64,000 nt of DNA from Martelella mediterranea (GTDB taxonomy: Bacteria; Pseudomonadota; Alphaproteobacteria; Rhizobiales; Rhizobiaceae): NCBI RefSeq assembly GCF_004342225.1, contig NZ_SMAR01000009.1, positions 1 to 64,000 on the forward strand. The letters run 5' to 3'. The position numbers and the translations under genes are program-made. The notes below the pieces were generated by a model. The model did no database searches, had not been told where the DNA came from, and saw only the letters and a list, made by a program, of their open reading frames with translations. The stretch's first letter is position 1; every line of letters starts with the position of its first letter. Below, in pieces: positions 8,445 through 18,562 of the stretch.

Positions 8445-9317
8445 ATGAAGCATCCGAAGAATGAAATATTTGCCGAGCGTCAGCTTGGTCTGGCGCATGG
8501 GCGCCAACTGAACCTCGGGCGTTGCGGGCAGTTGATGGCGATCGTCAACGTTACACCGGACTCGTTTTCAGATGGTGGCCAGTTCGGTGACCTTGACGAT
8601 GCGTTTCAGTTTGCGCTCAAGGCTATGGAAGAGGGCGCCCATATTCTTGATGTGGGGGGCGAGTCGACGCGGCCTGGCGCAAAACCCGTTTCGCCTGCTG
8701 AAGAGCAGGCTCGTGTTTTACCGGTGATCCGCCGTCTTTCCGCTGAGACCGACGCAGTCATCTCGATCGATACATACCGGGCCGAAACCGCAAGGCTGGC
8801 CATTGAGGCCGGTGCGCATATTATCAATGATGTTTCGGGCGGTATGGCTGACAGCCAGATGTTTTCCGTCGCTGCAGAAGCAAAGGCAGGCTATTGTCTC
8901 ATGCACACGAGCCGCGAGCGTTCAGTGCTGGCAGCCCCCCTCGAAGACCAACTGATGTTTCTCCGGCAGCAGGTTGCAGAAGCGAAACGACAGGGCATTG
9001 GTGATCACAATCTGCTGCTTGATCCCGGTTTTGGATTTGGCAAGGATACCGGCGAAAATCTGGACATTATGGCAGGCCTTCGCACGCTTCAGAATTTGGG
9101 GATCCCTTTGCTTATCGGTACATCGCGCAAGCGCTTTGTTGCGGCGCTGAGTGGAGGCACTGACAATCTCAGCCGTGATTTCGGGACCGCAGCAACGACG
9201 GTTTTGACCCGGCTTGCGGGCGGGAGTATCTTCCGCGTTCACAACGTGGCAGCCAACAAAGCGGCACTGGCATTTGCCGATGCCATGATCAGCCGGGGCT
9301 TCGGAGAAAGCACATGA
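8445..9317 (+). CDS. folP: Dihydropteroate synthase
   Basis: A 290-residue enzyme that condenses p-aminobenzoate with dihydropterin pyrophosphate to dihydropteroate in folate synthesis; it is the sulfonamide target. The diagnostic NVTPDSFSDGG motif is at residues 35-45. DVGGESTRPGA, the IDTYRAE strand, NDVSGG, the DPGFGFGK loop and the IGTSRK substrate loop all follow in order, so it looks complete. It is the first gene of folP-folB-folK, with a four-base ATGA overlap to folB. The start at 8445 gives a usual-length protein. Confidence 0.97.
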   Translation: MKHPKNEIFAERQLGLAHGRQLNLGRCGQLMAIVNVTPDSFSDGGQFGDLDDAFQFALKAMEEGAHILDVGGESTRPGAKPVSPAEEQARVLPVIRRLSAETDAVISIDTYRAETARLAIEAGAHIINDVSGGMADSQMFSVAAEAKAGYCLMHTSRERSVLAAPLEDQLMFLRQQVAEAKRQGIGDHNLLLDPGFGFGKDTGENLDIMAGLRTLQNLGIPLLIGTSRKRFVAALSGGTDNLSRDFGTAATTVLTRLAGGSIFRVHNVAANKAALAFADAMISRGFGEST

Positions 9318-9685
9318 ACACACAATATGTTATCACACTGAAAAACTGTGCCTTCTTCGCGAAACACGGCGTCATGCCTGAAGAAGAGCGACTCGGACAG
9401 CGATTTTATGTTGATGCTGTGCTCACGATTGAAAGCGAGTCGGTTTTAAAAAACGATGATCTGAGCGACGGTGTCGATTACGGCGTTGCATTCCATGTGA
9501 TTGAGGACGTTGTAACGAAGCAACGCTACCGCCTCATTGAAGCACTGGCTTATGCGGTCGGTGAAACACTTTGCCGTCAGTTTCCCGCGATCCGTACAGC
9601 CGAGATCGCCGTGCGCAAGCCCTCAGCTCCGGTTGCCGGGCTTTTGGATTATGCAGAAGCCCGTGTGGTCTACTGTGCAGAGTGA
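9314..9685 (+). CDS. folB: Dihydroneopterin aldolase
   Basis: A 123-residue protein with the FolB fold signature: FFAKHGVMPEEERLGQRF at the N-terminus and DGVDYG in the middle, followed by the family's conserved ALAY and VRKPSAP segments. It cleaves dihydroneopterin to 6-hydroxymethyl-dihydropterin and glycolaldehyde in the cytoplasm. Its start overlaps the folP stop and its 3' end overlaps the likely start of folK, indicating translational coupling in one folate operon. Confidence 0.96.
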   Translation: MNTQYVITLKNCAFFAKHGVMPEEERLGQRFYVDAVLTIESESVLKNDDLSDGVDYGVAFHVIEDVVTKQRYRLIEALAYAVGETLCRQFPAIRTAEIAVRKPSAPVAGLLDYAEARVVYCAE

Positions 9686-10202
9686 TTTGCCCACGATAGA
9701 TGTCACGCTAGGCCTTGGCGGGAATTTGGGCGATCCACGCCAGACAATGGCGCAAGCGCTTCACATGTTGAATGAAAGGCCCGATTGCAGGGTGGACGGG
9801 GTCTCAAGACTCTATCGTACACCGCCATGGGGGCTGACCGAACAGCCTGCTTTTCTAAACAGCTGTGCAAGGCTTAAAACGTCTTTGAAGCCGGACGATC
9901 TGATGCAGCTTTGTCTCGATATCGAGCATCGGCTCAAACGCGTTCGCAAGGTTCGCTGGGGGCCGCGTCTGGTCGATATCGATATTCTGACTTACGGATT
10001 GCAGGAAATCGAAAGCGATCACATTACCGTTCCGCATCCCCGTATGACCGAGCGTGGTTTTGTTCTGGTGCCGCTTGCGGAAATTGCGCCGGACCTTCCG
10101 GTGCTTGGGCGCACGGTCGCGGACTGGGCCTCGAAGTGTGAGCGTGACGGTATCTTGCCCGCCAGTGAAGACGGGCATTGGTGGGAAGAACCGCTTATTT
10201 GA
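9651..10202 (+). CDS. folK: 2-amino-4-hydroxy-6-hydroxymethyldihydropteridine diphosphokinase
   Basis: HPPK activates the pterin with ATP to give the FolP substrate. Visible signatures are GLGGNLGDP near the N-terminus, RLYRTPPWG, the metal and substrate motif WGPRLVDIDIL and the conserved VPHPRMTERGFVLVPLAEIAP. The start is uncertain. The frame is open far upstream inside folB; I use ATG 9651, but GTG 9663, GTG 9675 or TTG 9687 would also give a full catalytic domain. The gene closes the folP-folB-folK operon and converges on the next gene with an eight-base overlap of the coding ends. Confidence 0.93.
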   Translation: MQKPVWSTVQSDLPTIDVTLGLGGNLGDPRQTMAQALHMLNERPDCRVDGVSRLYRTPPWGLTEQPAFLNSCARLKTSLKPDDLMQLCLDIEHRLKRVRKVRWGPRLVDIDILTYGLQEIESDHITVPHPRMTERGFVLVPLAEIAPDLPVLGRTVADWASKCERDGILPASEDGHWWEEPLI

Positions 10203-10749
10203 TCGAGCCGACAGTTGTGCCGTCGGTCTGACGCTTCAGCGACAAACCGATTACGGGCACAAACTTTGTGTGTCCCCGTATCATGACGGTAATGTTGAGG
10301 TCATCGTCGCTCATCAGATTGGTAACGACTGCGCCTGTCACCTTTTCCCGCTTCACGTCAATGATCGCTGTACGGTTCTTTACGATACCGCCGGTTACAT
10401 CCAGCCCTTCACCGTCTTCACCATCCAGAAAGTGGCCGTGATACCCATCACCATCCCGCAGGAATGCAGCAGTCACCTTGTGTGAGAGAAGGCCGGACCT
10501 GCAAGACCCTTCCAGCCTGAAACCCTCTTCAGGAGCTGTGGCGGGTACGCCGTCGAGTGTGCATCTGAAACGTTTGCCTTTCAGCTTGCCCTCGATGATT
10601 TTTCCGGAACCTTGCCAGCGCCCGGCAACATCCTGAAAGAATGCATCGTCATTGCTTTCTGCTTTTGCCACCAGTGGAGAAACCAGAACGGCAAGCGAAA
10701 GCGCTGCACAGCAACGAAGCATGGCGGAGCGGGCAAGGCATCTGGTCAT
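10195..10749 (-). CDS. Conserved secreted protein of unknown function
   Basis: About 184 residues from the ATG at 10749. It has a clear Sec signal peptide (hydrophobic stretch CCAALSLAVLVSPLVAKA), then a small beta-rich domain beginning AFFQDVAGRWQGSGKI and two cysteines (FRCTL and GSCRSG) that could form a disulphide. The frame is open upstream to 10809, but the shorter start puts the signal peptide at the N-terminus. I do not recognise a named family. A periplasmic or lipocalin-like role would be a guess. Its tail overlaps the convergent folK. Confidence 0.75.
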   Translation of the reverse strand: MTRCLARSAMLRCCAALSLAVLVSPLVAKAESNDDAFFQDVAGRWQGSGKIIEGKLKGKRFRCTLDGVPATAPEEGFRLEGSCRSGLLSHKVTAAFLRDGDGYHGHFLDGEDGEGLDVTGGIVKNRTAIIDVKREKVTGAVVTNLMSDDDLNITVMIRGHTKFVPVIGLSLKRQTDGTTVGSIK

Positions 10750-10888
10750 AATCTGATCCAACAGCTGAGAACGGGTGGCATGCAGCGGCCATAAAACAAG
10801 TCGTCTCAACTATGCGCTGGAATGGTTAATACGAGGTTTCGACCTGAAGGCGAGTACCGGGCAGGCAAGCCGCGCGCGAAAGCCAGAG

Positions 10889-11974
10889 TTATGGACGCGA
10901 AAGATCTCGCTTGCTACCCGGCCCAAGATCGCTGATGAAATCACCGATTCCGGGGCGCTTCAGGGCCTGAAATGGCATCGGCCGGCAAAGGTCCATCGCG
11001 GCGATGCCAATTCGCGCCGTCATCAGACCGTTGATGACGCCTTCACCGAACCGGGCTGAAAGCTTGGAGGCCAGTCCATGCCCGAGAACCTGCTGAACGA
11101 GGCCGTCTCCAACCGCGATTGATCCGGTCACGGCCAGGTGTGCGAGAACATCGCGCATCAGGCGAAACATCCCGATTGAACCGGGTCGCCCGCCATAAAG
11201 CTCTGCCATATTGCGCACGAGGCGGACCGACTCATAAAATACATAGATAAGGTCAACAGCAGCACGCGGGCTGACGGCAGTGACGACAGAAACGCGCTTG
11301 GAGGCGTTCAGAATGAGCGCCCTTGCCTTAAGGTCAAGCGGGCTCATCATCTCGCGTTCGCAGAATTCGATCAGCTGCGGAGCATCGACGATATCTGCTT
11401 CCATGTCGCGAAGCAGCTGGCGGCCGCGCGCAGTTTCGGCCTTTGCTGAAAGCAGGCCGGATAACTCTTCGGCTGCCTTGCGCGCTTCCCCAGTGTCGCT
11501 TCCGGCATGTGCTTCGGCAACCTTCACCTTGATATTCTGGATAGCGCCGAGGCGCATGATCGCAATAACTTCGCGAATGGCAACGATCACCGCTGCGAGC
11601 ACACCGACTGCAACGGCGCCCAATGCGAGCCAGCCCAGCCATGGTGCCCGGGCAAACAGCCCGCGCACGAGATCATCGATCCACAGCCCCAGCGCAAGCG
11701 TCAGGACAATGCCGAAGGCGCCCATCGCAAGCTTTGCGAACGAGAATCCGCGCTTTTTCATTGTCGCAGCTTCCGGTTCCAGAGCCTCGGCATCATTCAT
11801 GCCGTCCTCACTGAGAAAAGGATCCTCCTCGTCGGGCGTGAACCGAATATCCGGCTCATCAAAACTACGAGGCCGGCGAGGTTCATCTCCGCTTGGCGTC
11901 TTTTCCGGTTGAGGATCCCGTTCTTCGAAGTCAAAGAATGCGGGGCGTCTCGGATTTTTGTCCTGCTCATTCAT
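10889..11974 (-). CDS. YcjF/TIGR01620-family membrane protein (DUF697)
   Basis: A 361-residue protein. The charged, Pro-rich N-terminus (1-100) starts MNEQDKNPRRPAFFDFEE. Two membrane helices (about 100-160) follow, then a cytoplasmic C-terminal DUF697-type helical domain. It is the usual partner of the YcjX nucleotidase, and here its ATG overlaps the ycjX stop by four bases. In enterobacteria the pair belongs to the phage-shock/envelope-stress group, but the role in alphaproteobacteria is not settled. No psp genes are nearby. Confidence 0.88.
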   Translation of the reverse strand: MNEQDKNPRRPAFFDFEERDPQPEKTPSGDEPRRPRSFDEPDIRFTPDEEDPFLSEDGMNDAEALEPEAATMKKRGFSFAKLAMGAFGIVLTLALGLWIDDLVRGLFARAPWLGWLALGAVAVGVLAAVIVAIREVIAIMRLGAIQNIKVKVAEAHAGSDTGEARKAAEELSGLLSAKAETARGRQLLRDMEADIVDAPQLIEFCEREMMSPLDLKARALILNASKRVSVVTAVSPRAAVDLIYVFYESVRLVRNMAELYGGRPGSIGMFRLMRDVLAHLAVTGSIAVGDGLVQQVLGHGLASKLSARFGEGVINGLMTARIGIAAMDLCRPMPFQALKRPGIGDFISDLGPGSKRDLSRP

Positions 11975-13449
11975 GCGAGACGATCTCCGATCAGGAACTG
12001 GAGCGCGCGATCCAGCCGGATATGCGGGATGGAAAGCGTTTCATGATCATCCGCAGAGCCGATTTCCGGCGGACGGAATCTGACTGCATTAATGTCTGCC
12101 AGGCTTTGCGTAAGCGCTCCACCTTTACGCAAATGACGGAAAAACGCATCCGGGTTTGCAGGAAGATCGCCGGGAAAAATGGCCGTTTTGCGGGTTCCGT
12201 CAAAGGTTTCAGACCCAATCTTCTCACCGTTGATCGGGGTGCCAACGATCACGGGAAGAATGCTCGTTCCGCTTTCGACAGTCGCTTCGCGTGTCGCCCG
12301 CACAGATGCAAGTGCCATCACCTCAAACCCTGCGCCCTTGTCGCCAATGGAGTGGGCCGCATCTTCAACGAGTTTGCGGGTCAGTTTTTCAAGGCGGTCA
12401 TGGCTTTCGTGATGCAGGTGGTCTGCCTTTGTCGCTGCGATCAGAACGCGGTCGATGCGTCGTCTTACCAGGGCAGAAAGCCACGAATTACGGCCGGGCC
12501 GGAAGCAGGCAAGAACGTCGGAAAGCGCCCGTTCCAGGTCTTCCACAGCCTCCGGGCCTCGACTGAGCGCCTGAAGCGTGTCGACCAGCACGATCTGGCG
12601 ATCCAGACGCGCAAAGTGGTGACGAAAGAAGGGTTTGACCACGACCGTTTTGTAGGCCTCGTATCGCCGTGCCATCAGTCCAGCAAGCGATCCCTTCTTA
12701 TGCGGGCCTTCAGGCAGGCCGGGCAGGGGCGCAAATGTCAAAGCCGGTGAGCCTTCGAGGTCGCCCGGCATTAAAAAACGGCCGGGAGGCAGTGTTGAAA
12801 GAGAGTGCTCATCAGCCTTGCAGGCCTTCAGATAGTCCGCAAAAGTCTGGTGGAGCTTTCTGATCGTTGATTCGTCCGCAGGTGCTTCAGGATCAAGCGT
12901 TTCAGCGAATTTCAGCCACTCCTGCGCCAGCGGTTCGCGTAAACCCTTCCTAGCGCGCGCTTCCGTCTCTCGTGAGAATGTTTCGTAATCCTGTCCGAGA
13001 AGCGGAAGATCCAGAAGCCACTCTCCAGGATAGTCCACAATATCGATGGCAATCTTGCCGCGGGAAAACCACCGGCTCCACCGGCTGGCACTTTCAAATT
13101 CAAGGGTCAGCCTGAGTTCGGAGATCGCGCGCGTTGATTCTGGCCATATCCGGTCATTTACCAGCTTCTCGATGTGACGCTCATATTCGAAGCGTGGAAT
13201 AGAATCGTCTGGCTGTTCTTCGAGTTTTGCTGCTGACAGACGGCCAGATCGCATCGCCTCGAACATCGGCAGCCGTCCGCGATGAAGCAGATTATGAACC
13301 AGAGAAGCGATGAAAACGGTTTTGCCTGCGCGCGAAAGCCCCGTTACACCGAGCCTCAGGGTTGGTTCCACAAGATCGCTGGCGCGGTCGGCAAGATTGT
13401 CGAGCGTCAATCGAGCTTCATCACCAAGAGATGTATGTACAGGCGTCAA
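11971..13449 (-). CDS. YcjX-family P-loop nucleotidase (DUF463)
   Basis: A 492-residue predicted GTPase/ATPase. The Walker A motif is GLSRAGKT (residues 37-44), DIVDYPGEW is a Walker-B-like strand, and IAATKADHL fits a G-protein-like NKxD element. The DUF463 signature RFRPPEIG is near the C-terminus. It is translationally coupled to the downstream YcjF-like membrane protein, which probably anchors it. The frame begins at TTG 13449 behind AAAGGA; no nearby ATG gives the full domain. Substrate and physiological role are unknown. Confidence 0.9.
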   Translation of the reverse strand: MTPVHTSLGDEARLTLDNLADRASDLVEPTLRLGVTGLSRAGKTVFIASLVHNLLHRGRLPMFEAMRSGRLSAAKLEEQPDDSIPRFEYERHIEKLVNDRIWPESTRAISELRLTLEFESASRWSRWFSRGKIAIDIVDYPGEWLLDLPLLGQDYETFSRETEARARKGLREPLAQEWLKFAETLDPEAPADESTIRKLHQTFADYLKACKADEHSLSTLPPGRFLMPGDLEGSPALTFAPLPGLPEGPHKKGSLAGLMARRYEAYKTVVVKPFFRHHFARLDRQIVLVDTLQALSRGPEAVEDLERALSDVLACFRPGRNSWLSALVRRRIDRVLIAATKADHLHHESHDRLEKLTRKLVEDAAHSIGDKGAGFEVMALASVRATREATVESGTSILPVIVGTPINGEKIGSETFDGTRKTAIFPGDLPANPDAFFRHLRKGGALTQSLADINAVRFRPPEIGSADDHETLSIPHIRLDRALQFLIGDRLA

Positions 13450-13545
13450 TGTGCGGTAATCCTTTGAACACTCTCATACATATAGATAGCGCCCAAGCTT
13501 TGTAAAAGTCTGAGGCAGGCAATTAAGCGGTGCGCTTATATAAAC

Positions 13546-14067
13546 TTAAGGTGCCAGAAAATCGGTCACCACCCAGCCGGTATGTTCGGATGATAAAGAA
13601 CTCGTGTCAGCATTATAATCAAGCACGGCTATGCCCGCTGTTGGAAAACCGTAGGGGCACGCTTTGTTGAAGGCGTCGTGCCCTGCCAGCATCAGAAACG
13701 CTTCTTCGATACCGGGATTATGCCCCACAAGCATCACCGAACCAGAGGCACCGACTTCTTCAAGTGCTTCCAGATAGGTCACAGGAGCAGCCTGATAGAA
13801 GTCGTCGACAAACTGGCACTTCGGCGCGCGTCCAAGAAAGCGGTACGCGGCATCGGCAGTCTGACGGCAGCGCATTGCCGAAGACGATAGAATGATGTCC
13901 GGAATATAGCCTTTGTCTTTTAGCTGACGGGCCATTTCGGCGGCGTCCTCCGCGCCGCTTTTGGAAAGCATGCGCTCGAAATCGCGCATGGTTGGTTCCG
14001 GCCAGACTGCCTGCGCATGTCTGACCAGATAAATCCGTGCGGGAGGAGGGGTGATCTTTGTCATCAT
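13546..14067 (-). CDS. SixA-type phosphohistidine phosphatase (histidine phosphatase family)
   Basis: A 173-residue small histidine phosphatase with the catalytic LVRHAQA motif (His17), SSSAMRCRQTA, and the second histidine in VGHNPG. SixA-type enzymes remove phosphate from phosphohistidine domains. No phosphorelay gene is adjacent, although CckA is a few kilobases away. Either of two adjacent ATGs (14067 or 14064) may be used, behind GAGAAGA. Substrate is unproven. Confidence 0.88.
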   Translation of the reverse strand: MMTKITPPPARIYLVRHAQAVWPEPTMRDFERMLSKSGAEDAAEMARQLKDKGYIPDIILSSSAMRCRQTADAAYRFLGRAPKCQFVDDFYQAAPVTYLEALEEVGASGSVMLVGHNPGIEEAFLMLAGHDAFNKACPYGFPTAGIAVLDYNADTSSLSSEHTGWVVTDFLAP

Positions 14068-14565
14068 TCTTCTCGAAGCGGCAAGACTGGAACAGATTTG
14101 TCTGGCTCCGGAGCAGAGCCATCCTCGATTCTCGTGATATCTGCGAGCCTGAACACGAGATTAAGAGGTCCTTTGGTTTCTTTAGCACAAATTGCTGCGT
14201 GGCAAGAGCGCAATTTGGCTTTTATACCCATGCAAAATTCCATCACTCGCTGAGAGCCATCCCGGTTTTTGGGAATTTATTTCTATTTTTAGTTGTTTTT
14301 TCCGGAATTGCGTCCGTGATTAAACTTATCCACAACGGAATAAAATTGCCTAAACCGCGTGCAGGTGAATACGACTTTCGCGTGTTTTTGCCGCTTTTGA
14401 CGTGGAGAATCCCTTGGAGTCGGGATGAATATGATGAGTACTGCTCAAAAAATAAATAATGGCCTATTTTTTTGACAGTTTTGTATCTGCTTAAAACTCA
14501 ATCAAACACTTGAACGCGGTAGATTGTTTAGGATATACACCGCGCGTGGGGTGTTGTTCAGGAGA
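14068..14565. other. Intergenic region upstream of dksA
   Basis: About 500 bases with no supported gene; the middle (14270-14490) is AT-rich. A consensus-like -35 TTGACA lies at 14472-14477, about 95 bases before the dksA start. A good -10 at normal spacing is not evident. Confidence 0.4.
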
Positions 14566-14991
14566 ATGGCTTTGAACAAGAACATTGATCTTAGTAGCTA
14601 TGTTCTCTCCGATGATGAAGAGTTCATGAATCCCAACCAGCGGGCCTATTTCCGCGCGAAACTTATCGGTTGGAAAAACGATATTTTGCGTGAGGCACGC
14701 GAGACGCTCGACAATCTGGCAAGTGAGAGCGCCAATCACCCGGATCTTGCAGACCGGGCTTCGTCTGAAACCGATCGATCCATCGAATTGAGAGCGCGTG
14801 ACCGTCAGCGTAAGCTGATCTCGAAAATCGATGCCGCATTGCGTCGAATTGATGACGGAACCTATGGTTACTGTGAAGAAACCGGGGAGCCCATCGGGCT
14901 CAAGCGGTTGGATGCTCGCCCTATCGCCACGTTGTCGATCGAGGCACAGGAGCGGCACGAGCGGCGTGAAAAAGTTTATCGTGACGAATAA
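14566..14991 (+). CDS. dksA: DksA-family RNA polymerase-binding transcription factor, single-cysteine type
   Basis: A 141-residue protein from ATG 14566, which follows AGGAGA at good spacing; the frame is open to 14524 without a site. The coiled-coil tip contains the helical segment with DRASSETDRS. The C-terminal globular region (YGYCEETGEPIGLKRL) keeps only one of the usual zinc-finger cysteines, as in several alphaproteobacterial DksA proteins that work without zinc. DksA acts with ppGpp on RNA polymerase to control rRNA and amino-acid promoters. It is followed at once by a terminator, so it is monocistronic. Confidence 0.93.
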   Translation: MALNKNIDLSSYVLSDDEEFMNPNQRAYFRAKLIGWKNDILREARETLDNLASESANHPDLADRASSETDRSIELRARDRQRKLISKIDAALRRIDDGTYGYCEETGEPIGLKRLDARPIATLSIEAQERHERREKVYRDE

Positions 14992-15001
14992 CTAATACTC
15001 T

Positions 15002-15035
15002 AAAAAGCCGCGCTCTTTCAAAAGCGCGGCTTTTT
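15002..15035 (+). terminator. Rho-independent terminator after dksA
   Basis: The stem AGCCGCGCT/AGCGCGGCT is flanked by five A and five T. It could serve both dksA and the convergent FliO-like gene. Confidence 0.88.
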
Positions 15036-15052
15036 AGTTTGATTTTGTTTTT

Positions 15053-15451
15053 TCAGTGTTCGTTTTCAGGCTCAGGGACGGCCGTTCCAGCTTCCTGGCG
15101 GGGTGCTGTTGTGTCTCCTGCTGAAACAGGTCTTCTTGGTGACGAAGTGCGTTCGTGGCGTGTGCCGATCGGAGCAGGGATCTTTGTTTCCAGCAGAATA
15201 TCGTTCGGCCCACCGATCATGACCAGATGTTCGACATTATCGCGACGGACCAGGATTACCCGGCGACGGGCATCTACGGCGGCTGCATCGACCACATAAA
15301 GCCTTGGCCTGCGATTCTTGCCGCCCTTGATGAAAGGTGATGGCGGGCGATGACGGAAGAGCAGCCCGATCGCAATCAAAGCCAGAATAATAACGGCTAC
15401 GGATATCAGCGGAAAATTAAACAACGTGCCGCCGAAAAATGACTCTCCCAT
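15053..15451 (-). CDS. FliO-like single-span membrane protein
   Basis: About 132 residues from the ATG at 15451, preceded by AAAGG; the frame extends to a TTG at 15475. There is one membrane helix near the N-terminus (LISVAVIILALIAIGLLF), then a conserved beta-rich domain (RLYVVDAAAVDARRRV, VRRDNVEHLVMIGGP), then a Pro/Thr-rich tail. This domain is commonly labelled FliO in Hyphomicrobiales. No flagellar gene is nearby, so a true export-gate role is doubtful. It lies divergently upstream of cckA. Confidence 0.7.
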   Translation of the reverse strand: MGESFFGGTLFNFPLISVAVIILALIAIGLLFRHRPPSPFIKGGKNRRPRLYVVDAAAVDARRRVILVRRDNVEHLVMIGGPNDILLETKIPAPIGTRHERTSSPRRPVSAGDTTAPRQEAGTAVPEPENEH

Positions 15452-15737
15452 TCTCAACCTTTCGTGGTTCTGCAATCTAAACGTCTATGAGCCGGGCATG
15501 GCCCTTGTTTCAGTTGTGTCGGCTTTCACCGATAGCATTGGTTTATTGCCGATTTGTCAATTTTCCGACGATTTGACGTCACTGCGGCATTTCGTTTGCC
15601 GCTTGATTCTGTTCCAAAACTCAAAATTAAGCATTTTGATGGAGTTTGCTTCTTCAAGTATGGAATTTAAAGGCACTTGAAGCGATGACCATGCAAAAAA
15701 TACGGCATCGGGTGCGTGTGCGGACATTGAGGTTATC

Positions 15738-18350
15738 ATGAAATCAGGCGAAGACTATCAGACGGATTTTCAGCCTGTCATCAGACGTGGCGCCCGTTCG
15801 GGACTTGCAGCCCGTGTTGTGCTGCTGCTTGTCATTCTGGTTATCCTCGCAGTCACGGCATATCAGTACCACAGCTTCTTGCGAGATGATGTGATACTGG
15901 CTCTCCTGGGCGTGTTTGCCGTGCTTGGAATTTTCTTTGTCGTGTCGCTGATTCTCGGCCTTGTGCGGTTGTTTCCCTCTGACCGGCAGGACATTATCGC
16001 CCGGGCTTTTCTTGATCAGTATCCCGATGCTGTTGTGCTGACCGACCACCGGGACCGCATGGTTTATGCAAATGCCTCATACGGGCGCATTACCGGCACA
16101 CGCCGTGGGCAATCTGTTCCTGAGCTGAATGCCCTGCTTTCTGAAGATCCGGAAAGTTCGGAAGCGGTTTACCGCCTTAGCCATTCGGTTCGCAGCGGCA
16201 TTGACGGGCAGGAGGAATTTCGCCTGTCCAGTGGTCTTTCCGGTAAGGCCGAGGCCGATGCCCGCTGGTATCGTCTGCATGCGCGGTATTTTCCGGTGAA
16301 AGACCGCACGGCGAGAAACCGAAATTTTCATATCTGGCAAATTCGCGACATCACCGAAGAACGTCAGGAACAGGAACGGTATTTCAAGGAATTGCAGAAG
16401 GCGATTGATTATCTGGATCACGCACCTGTCGGCTTCATGACGGCTGATGGGGCGGGGCGCATTCAGTATGTCAATGCAACGCTGGCTTCATGGCTTGAAC
16501 TCGATCTTGCGACATTTGTTCCTTCGGAACTTTCGCTGGATGATCTGGTGCCCGGTGACGGTAAACCGCTGATGGATACGGTGCGCCCGGAGCCGGGACA
16601 GCGAAAGAGCGAGAGCCTTGACGTATCGCTTAGATTGACTTCCGGCCGGCATATTCCTGTCCGTCTGCTCCATGATGTGTCTGCGGACCGCGAAGGGGTT
16701 GTTACCGAAAGTCGCTCAGTGGTTTTGCACCGCAGCGATGAAGCGCCCGAGGTCGATGGTGCGTCTGGTGCACGTTTTTTCGATGACACGCCGATGGCGA
16801 TTGCCACAGTCGATCGCGATGGCCGCATTCTGACGGGAAATGCGCGTTTTCTGACAATGTTTGCAGATCTCGTCGGACGTGAAGATCTGGGTGGTGGAGC
16901 GCGCATCGATGCGCTCATCAGTGCTGCAGATCGTGGCGCAATGGAGGAGGCAGTTGCAGCTGCTGCGGACCGGCAGGGGGATATTGCCCCCTTTGAGGCT
17001 TGCCATGCCCGTGATGACAGCCGCCACTTCCGCTTCTTCCTTCATGCTGCTTCCGGTTCTGAAACGGGCACGGCGGCGCTTGTTTACGCGATTGATATAT
17101 CGGACCAGAAAGCGCTTGAAGCGCAGATGGCGCGAACACAGAAACTCAATGCGGTGGGCACGCTGGCCGGCGGCATCGCTCATGACTTCAACAATGTGCT
17201 GACGGCTATTTTGTTGTCTGCCGATCATCTTCTTCTGCAGTCCAGAGCTTCCGATCCCGAATTTGCAGATCTTGTGGAGATCAAGCGCAACGCCAACCGT
17301 GCTTCTCTGCTTGTGCGCCAGCTTCTCGCTTTTTCACGCCAGCAGACAATGCGTCCGGAAGTCGTCGACCTCACAGATGTGGTCGGGGAAATGCGGATGA
17401 TGATCGAGCGCCTGATCGGTGGTTCCGATGTGAGACTGAAGACCGAGTTTGCCCGCGATCTCTGGCCTGTCAAAACGGACCCTGGTCAGTTCGGTCAGGT
17501 GATCACAAACCTTTGCGTGAATGCGCGTGATGCGATGCCGGAAGGCGGTACATTAACGGTCAGAACCCGCAATATTCCCTCTGAGGAAGTTGCGGCTCTT
17601 GGCGCACGCGAAGTGCCCGAGAAAGACTTTGTCATGGTCGAGGTTGCCGATACAGGAACGGGCATCGCGCCTGATCTGCTCGACAAGATTTTCGAACCTT
17701 TCTTCACAACCAAGGATGTCGGCAAGGGAACCGGTCTGGGGCTCGCCATGGTCTATGGCATTGTCACGCAGTCCGGTGGTTATCTGCACCCGGTGTCAGA
17801 GGTTGGAAAGGGTACGAAATTCGTAATTCTGCTTCCGCGTCATCAGCGCGATACTGTGGCGATCGATCATTCCGGTGCGCCGAAAGACCATAAAGGTCAG
17901 CCGATTGCGGCGGCATTTTCAGAAGCCAATGAAGGTGATGGTGAGGCCCCACGCGAAGAGGATATGGATCTCACCGGCCAGTCCGCTGTTGTGCTCCTTG
18001 TGGAAGATGAGGATGCCGTTCGGCGCTCGGGCAAACGCATGCTCGAAATGCGCGGATTTACGGTGCATGAAGCCGATACGGGTGTCCATGCTCTGAAAAT
18101 ACTGGAAGAGCTGGGTGGTGCGGTCGATATTGTTGTTTCGGATGTTGTCATGCCGGAAATGGATGGACCCAGCCTCTTGCGTGAGGCGCGCAAGGACTAT
18201 CCGGAACTGAAGTTTATCTTCGTTTCGGGCTATGCTGACGACGCTTTCGCCAAGAACCTGCCAGATGATGCCAAATTCGGCTTCCTGCCAAAGCCCTATA
18301 ATCTAAAGCAACTTGTTGCCGCTGTTTGGGAAATGATCCGGGAGGGGTAG
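15738..18350 (+). CDS. cckA: Hybrid sensor histidine kinase CckA
   Basis: An 870-residue bifunctional kinase/phosphatase that feeds the ChpT-CtrA phosphorelay controlling the alphaproteobacterial cell cycle. Two N-terminal membrane helices (about 25-43 and 51-76) are followed by PAS modules (from about 90, 220 and 340). The HisKA domain carries phospho-acceptor His482 in GGIAHDFNN. The ATPase domain has N, G1 (VADTGTGI) and G2 ([10 protein letters not shown]) boxes. The C-terminal receiver has Asp802 in [11 protein letters not shown]. All catalytic residues are present. The order dksA - FliO-like - cckA fits Hyphomicrobiales. Confidence 0.95.
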   Translation: MKSGEDYQTDFQPVIRRGARSGLAARVVLLLVILVILAVTAYQYHSFLRDDVILALLGVFAVLGIFFVVSLILGLVRLFPSDRQDIIARAFLDQYPDAVVLTDHRDRMVYANASYGRITGTRRGQSVPELNALLSEDPESSEAVYRLSHSVRSGIDGQEEFRLSSGLSGKAEADARWYRLHARYFPVKDRTARNRNFHIWQIRDITEERQEQERYFKELQKAIDYLDHAPVGFMTADGAGRIQYVNATLASWLELDLATFVPSELSLDDLVPGDGKPLMDTVRPEPGQRKSESLDVSLRLTSGRHIPVRLLHDVSADREGVVTESRSVVLHRSDEAPEVDGASGARFFDDTPMAIATVDRDGRILTGNARFLTMFADLVGREDLGGGARIDALISAADRGAMEEAVAAAADRQGDIAPFEACHARDDSRHFRFFLHAASGSETGTAALVYAIDISDQKALEAQMARTQKLNAVGTLAGGIAHDFNNVLTAILLSADHLLLQSRASDPEFADLVEIKRNANRASLLVRQLLAFSRQQTMRPEVVDLTDVVGEMRMMIERLIGGSDVRLKTEFARDLWPVKTDPGQFGQVITNLCVNARDAMPEGGTLTVRTRNIPSEEVAALGAREVPEKDFVMVEVADTGTGIAPDLLDKIFEPFFTTKDVGKGTGLGLAMVYGIVTQSGGYLHPVSEVGKGTKFVILLPRHQRDTVAIDHSGAPKDHKGQPIAAAFSEANEGDGEAPREEDMDLTGQSAVVLLVEDEDAVRRSGKRMLEMRGFTVHEADTGVHALKILEELGGAVDIVVSDVVMPEMDGPSLLREARKDYPELKFIFVSGYADDAFAKNLPDDAKFGFLPKPYNLKQLVAAVWEMIREG

Positions 18351-18562
18351 CGGAAACAGGTTCGCAAAAGCCCTCGTTTTCCGCTTTTCTCTGTTTTTGG
18401 ACTTCCCAACTGTGCTAAAGGGCTTGATGAAGGGCTTGCTACGTTGTCTGTTGAACGGCACTTCTGAGGCTGGGTTTTCTCGTGTCTGGTGCCTTGTTGG
18501 TGGTCTGAAGCGAGGCTCTGAACTGCATAACTCTTTGATCTGTCTTCAAGCGGGGTTGTTCC

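Noticed and set aside
10889-14067. Phage-shock (Psp) operon around YcjX/YcjF
   Set aside because: No PspA, PspB, PspC or PspF-like gene is nearby.
15053-15451. Flagellar gene cluster suggested by the FliO-like domain
   Set aside because: No other flagellar gene is within the window; only the domain resemblance exists.
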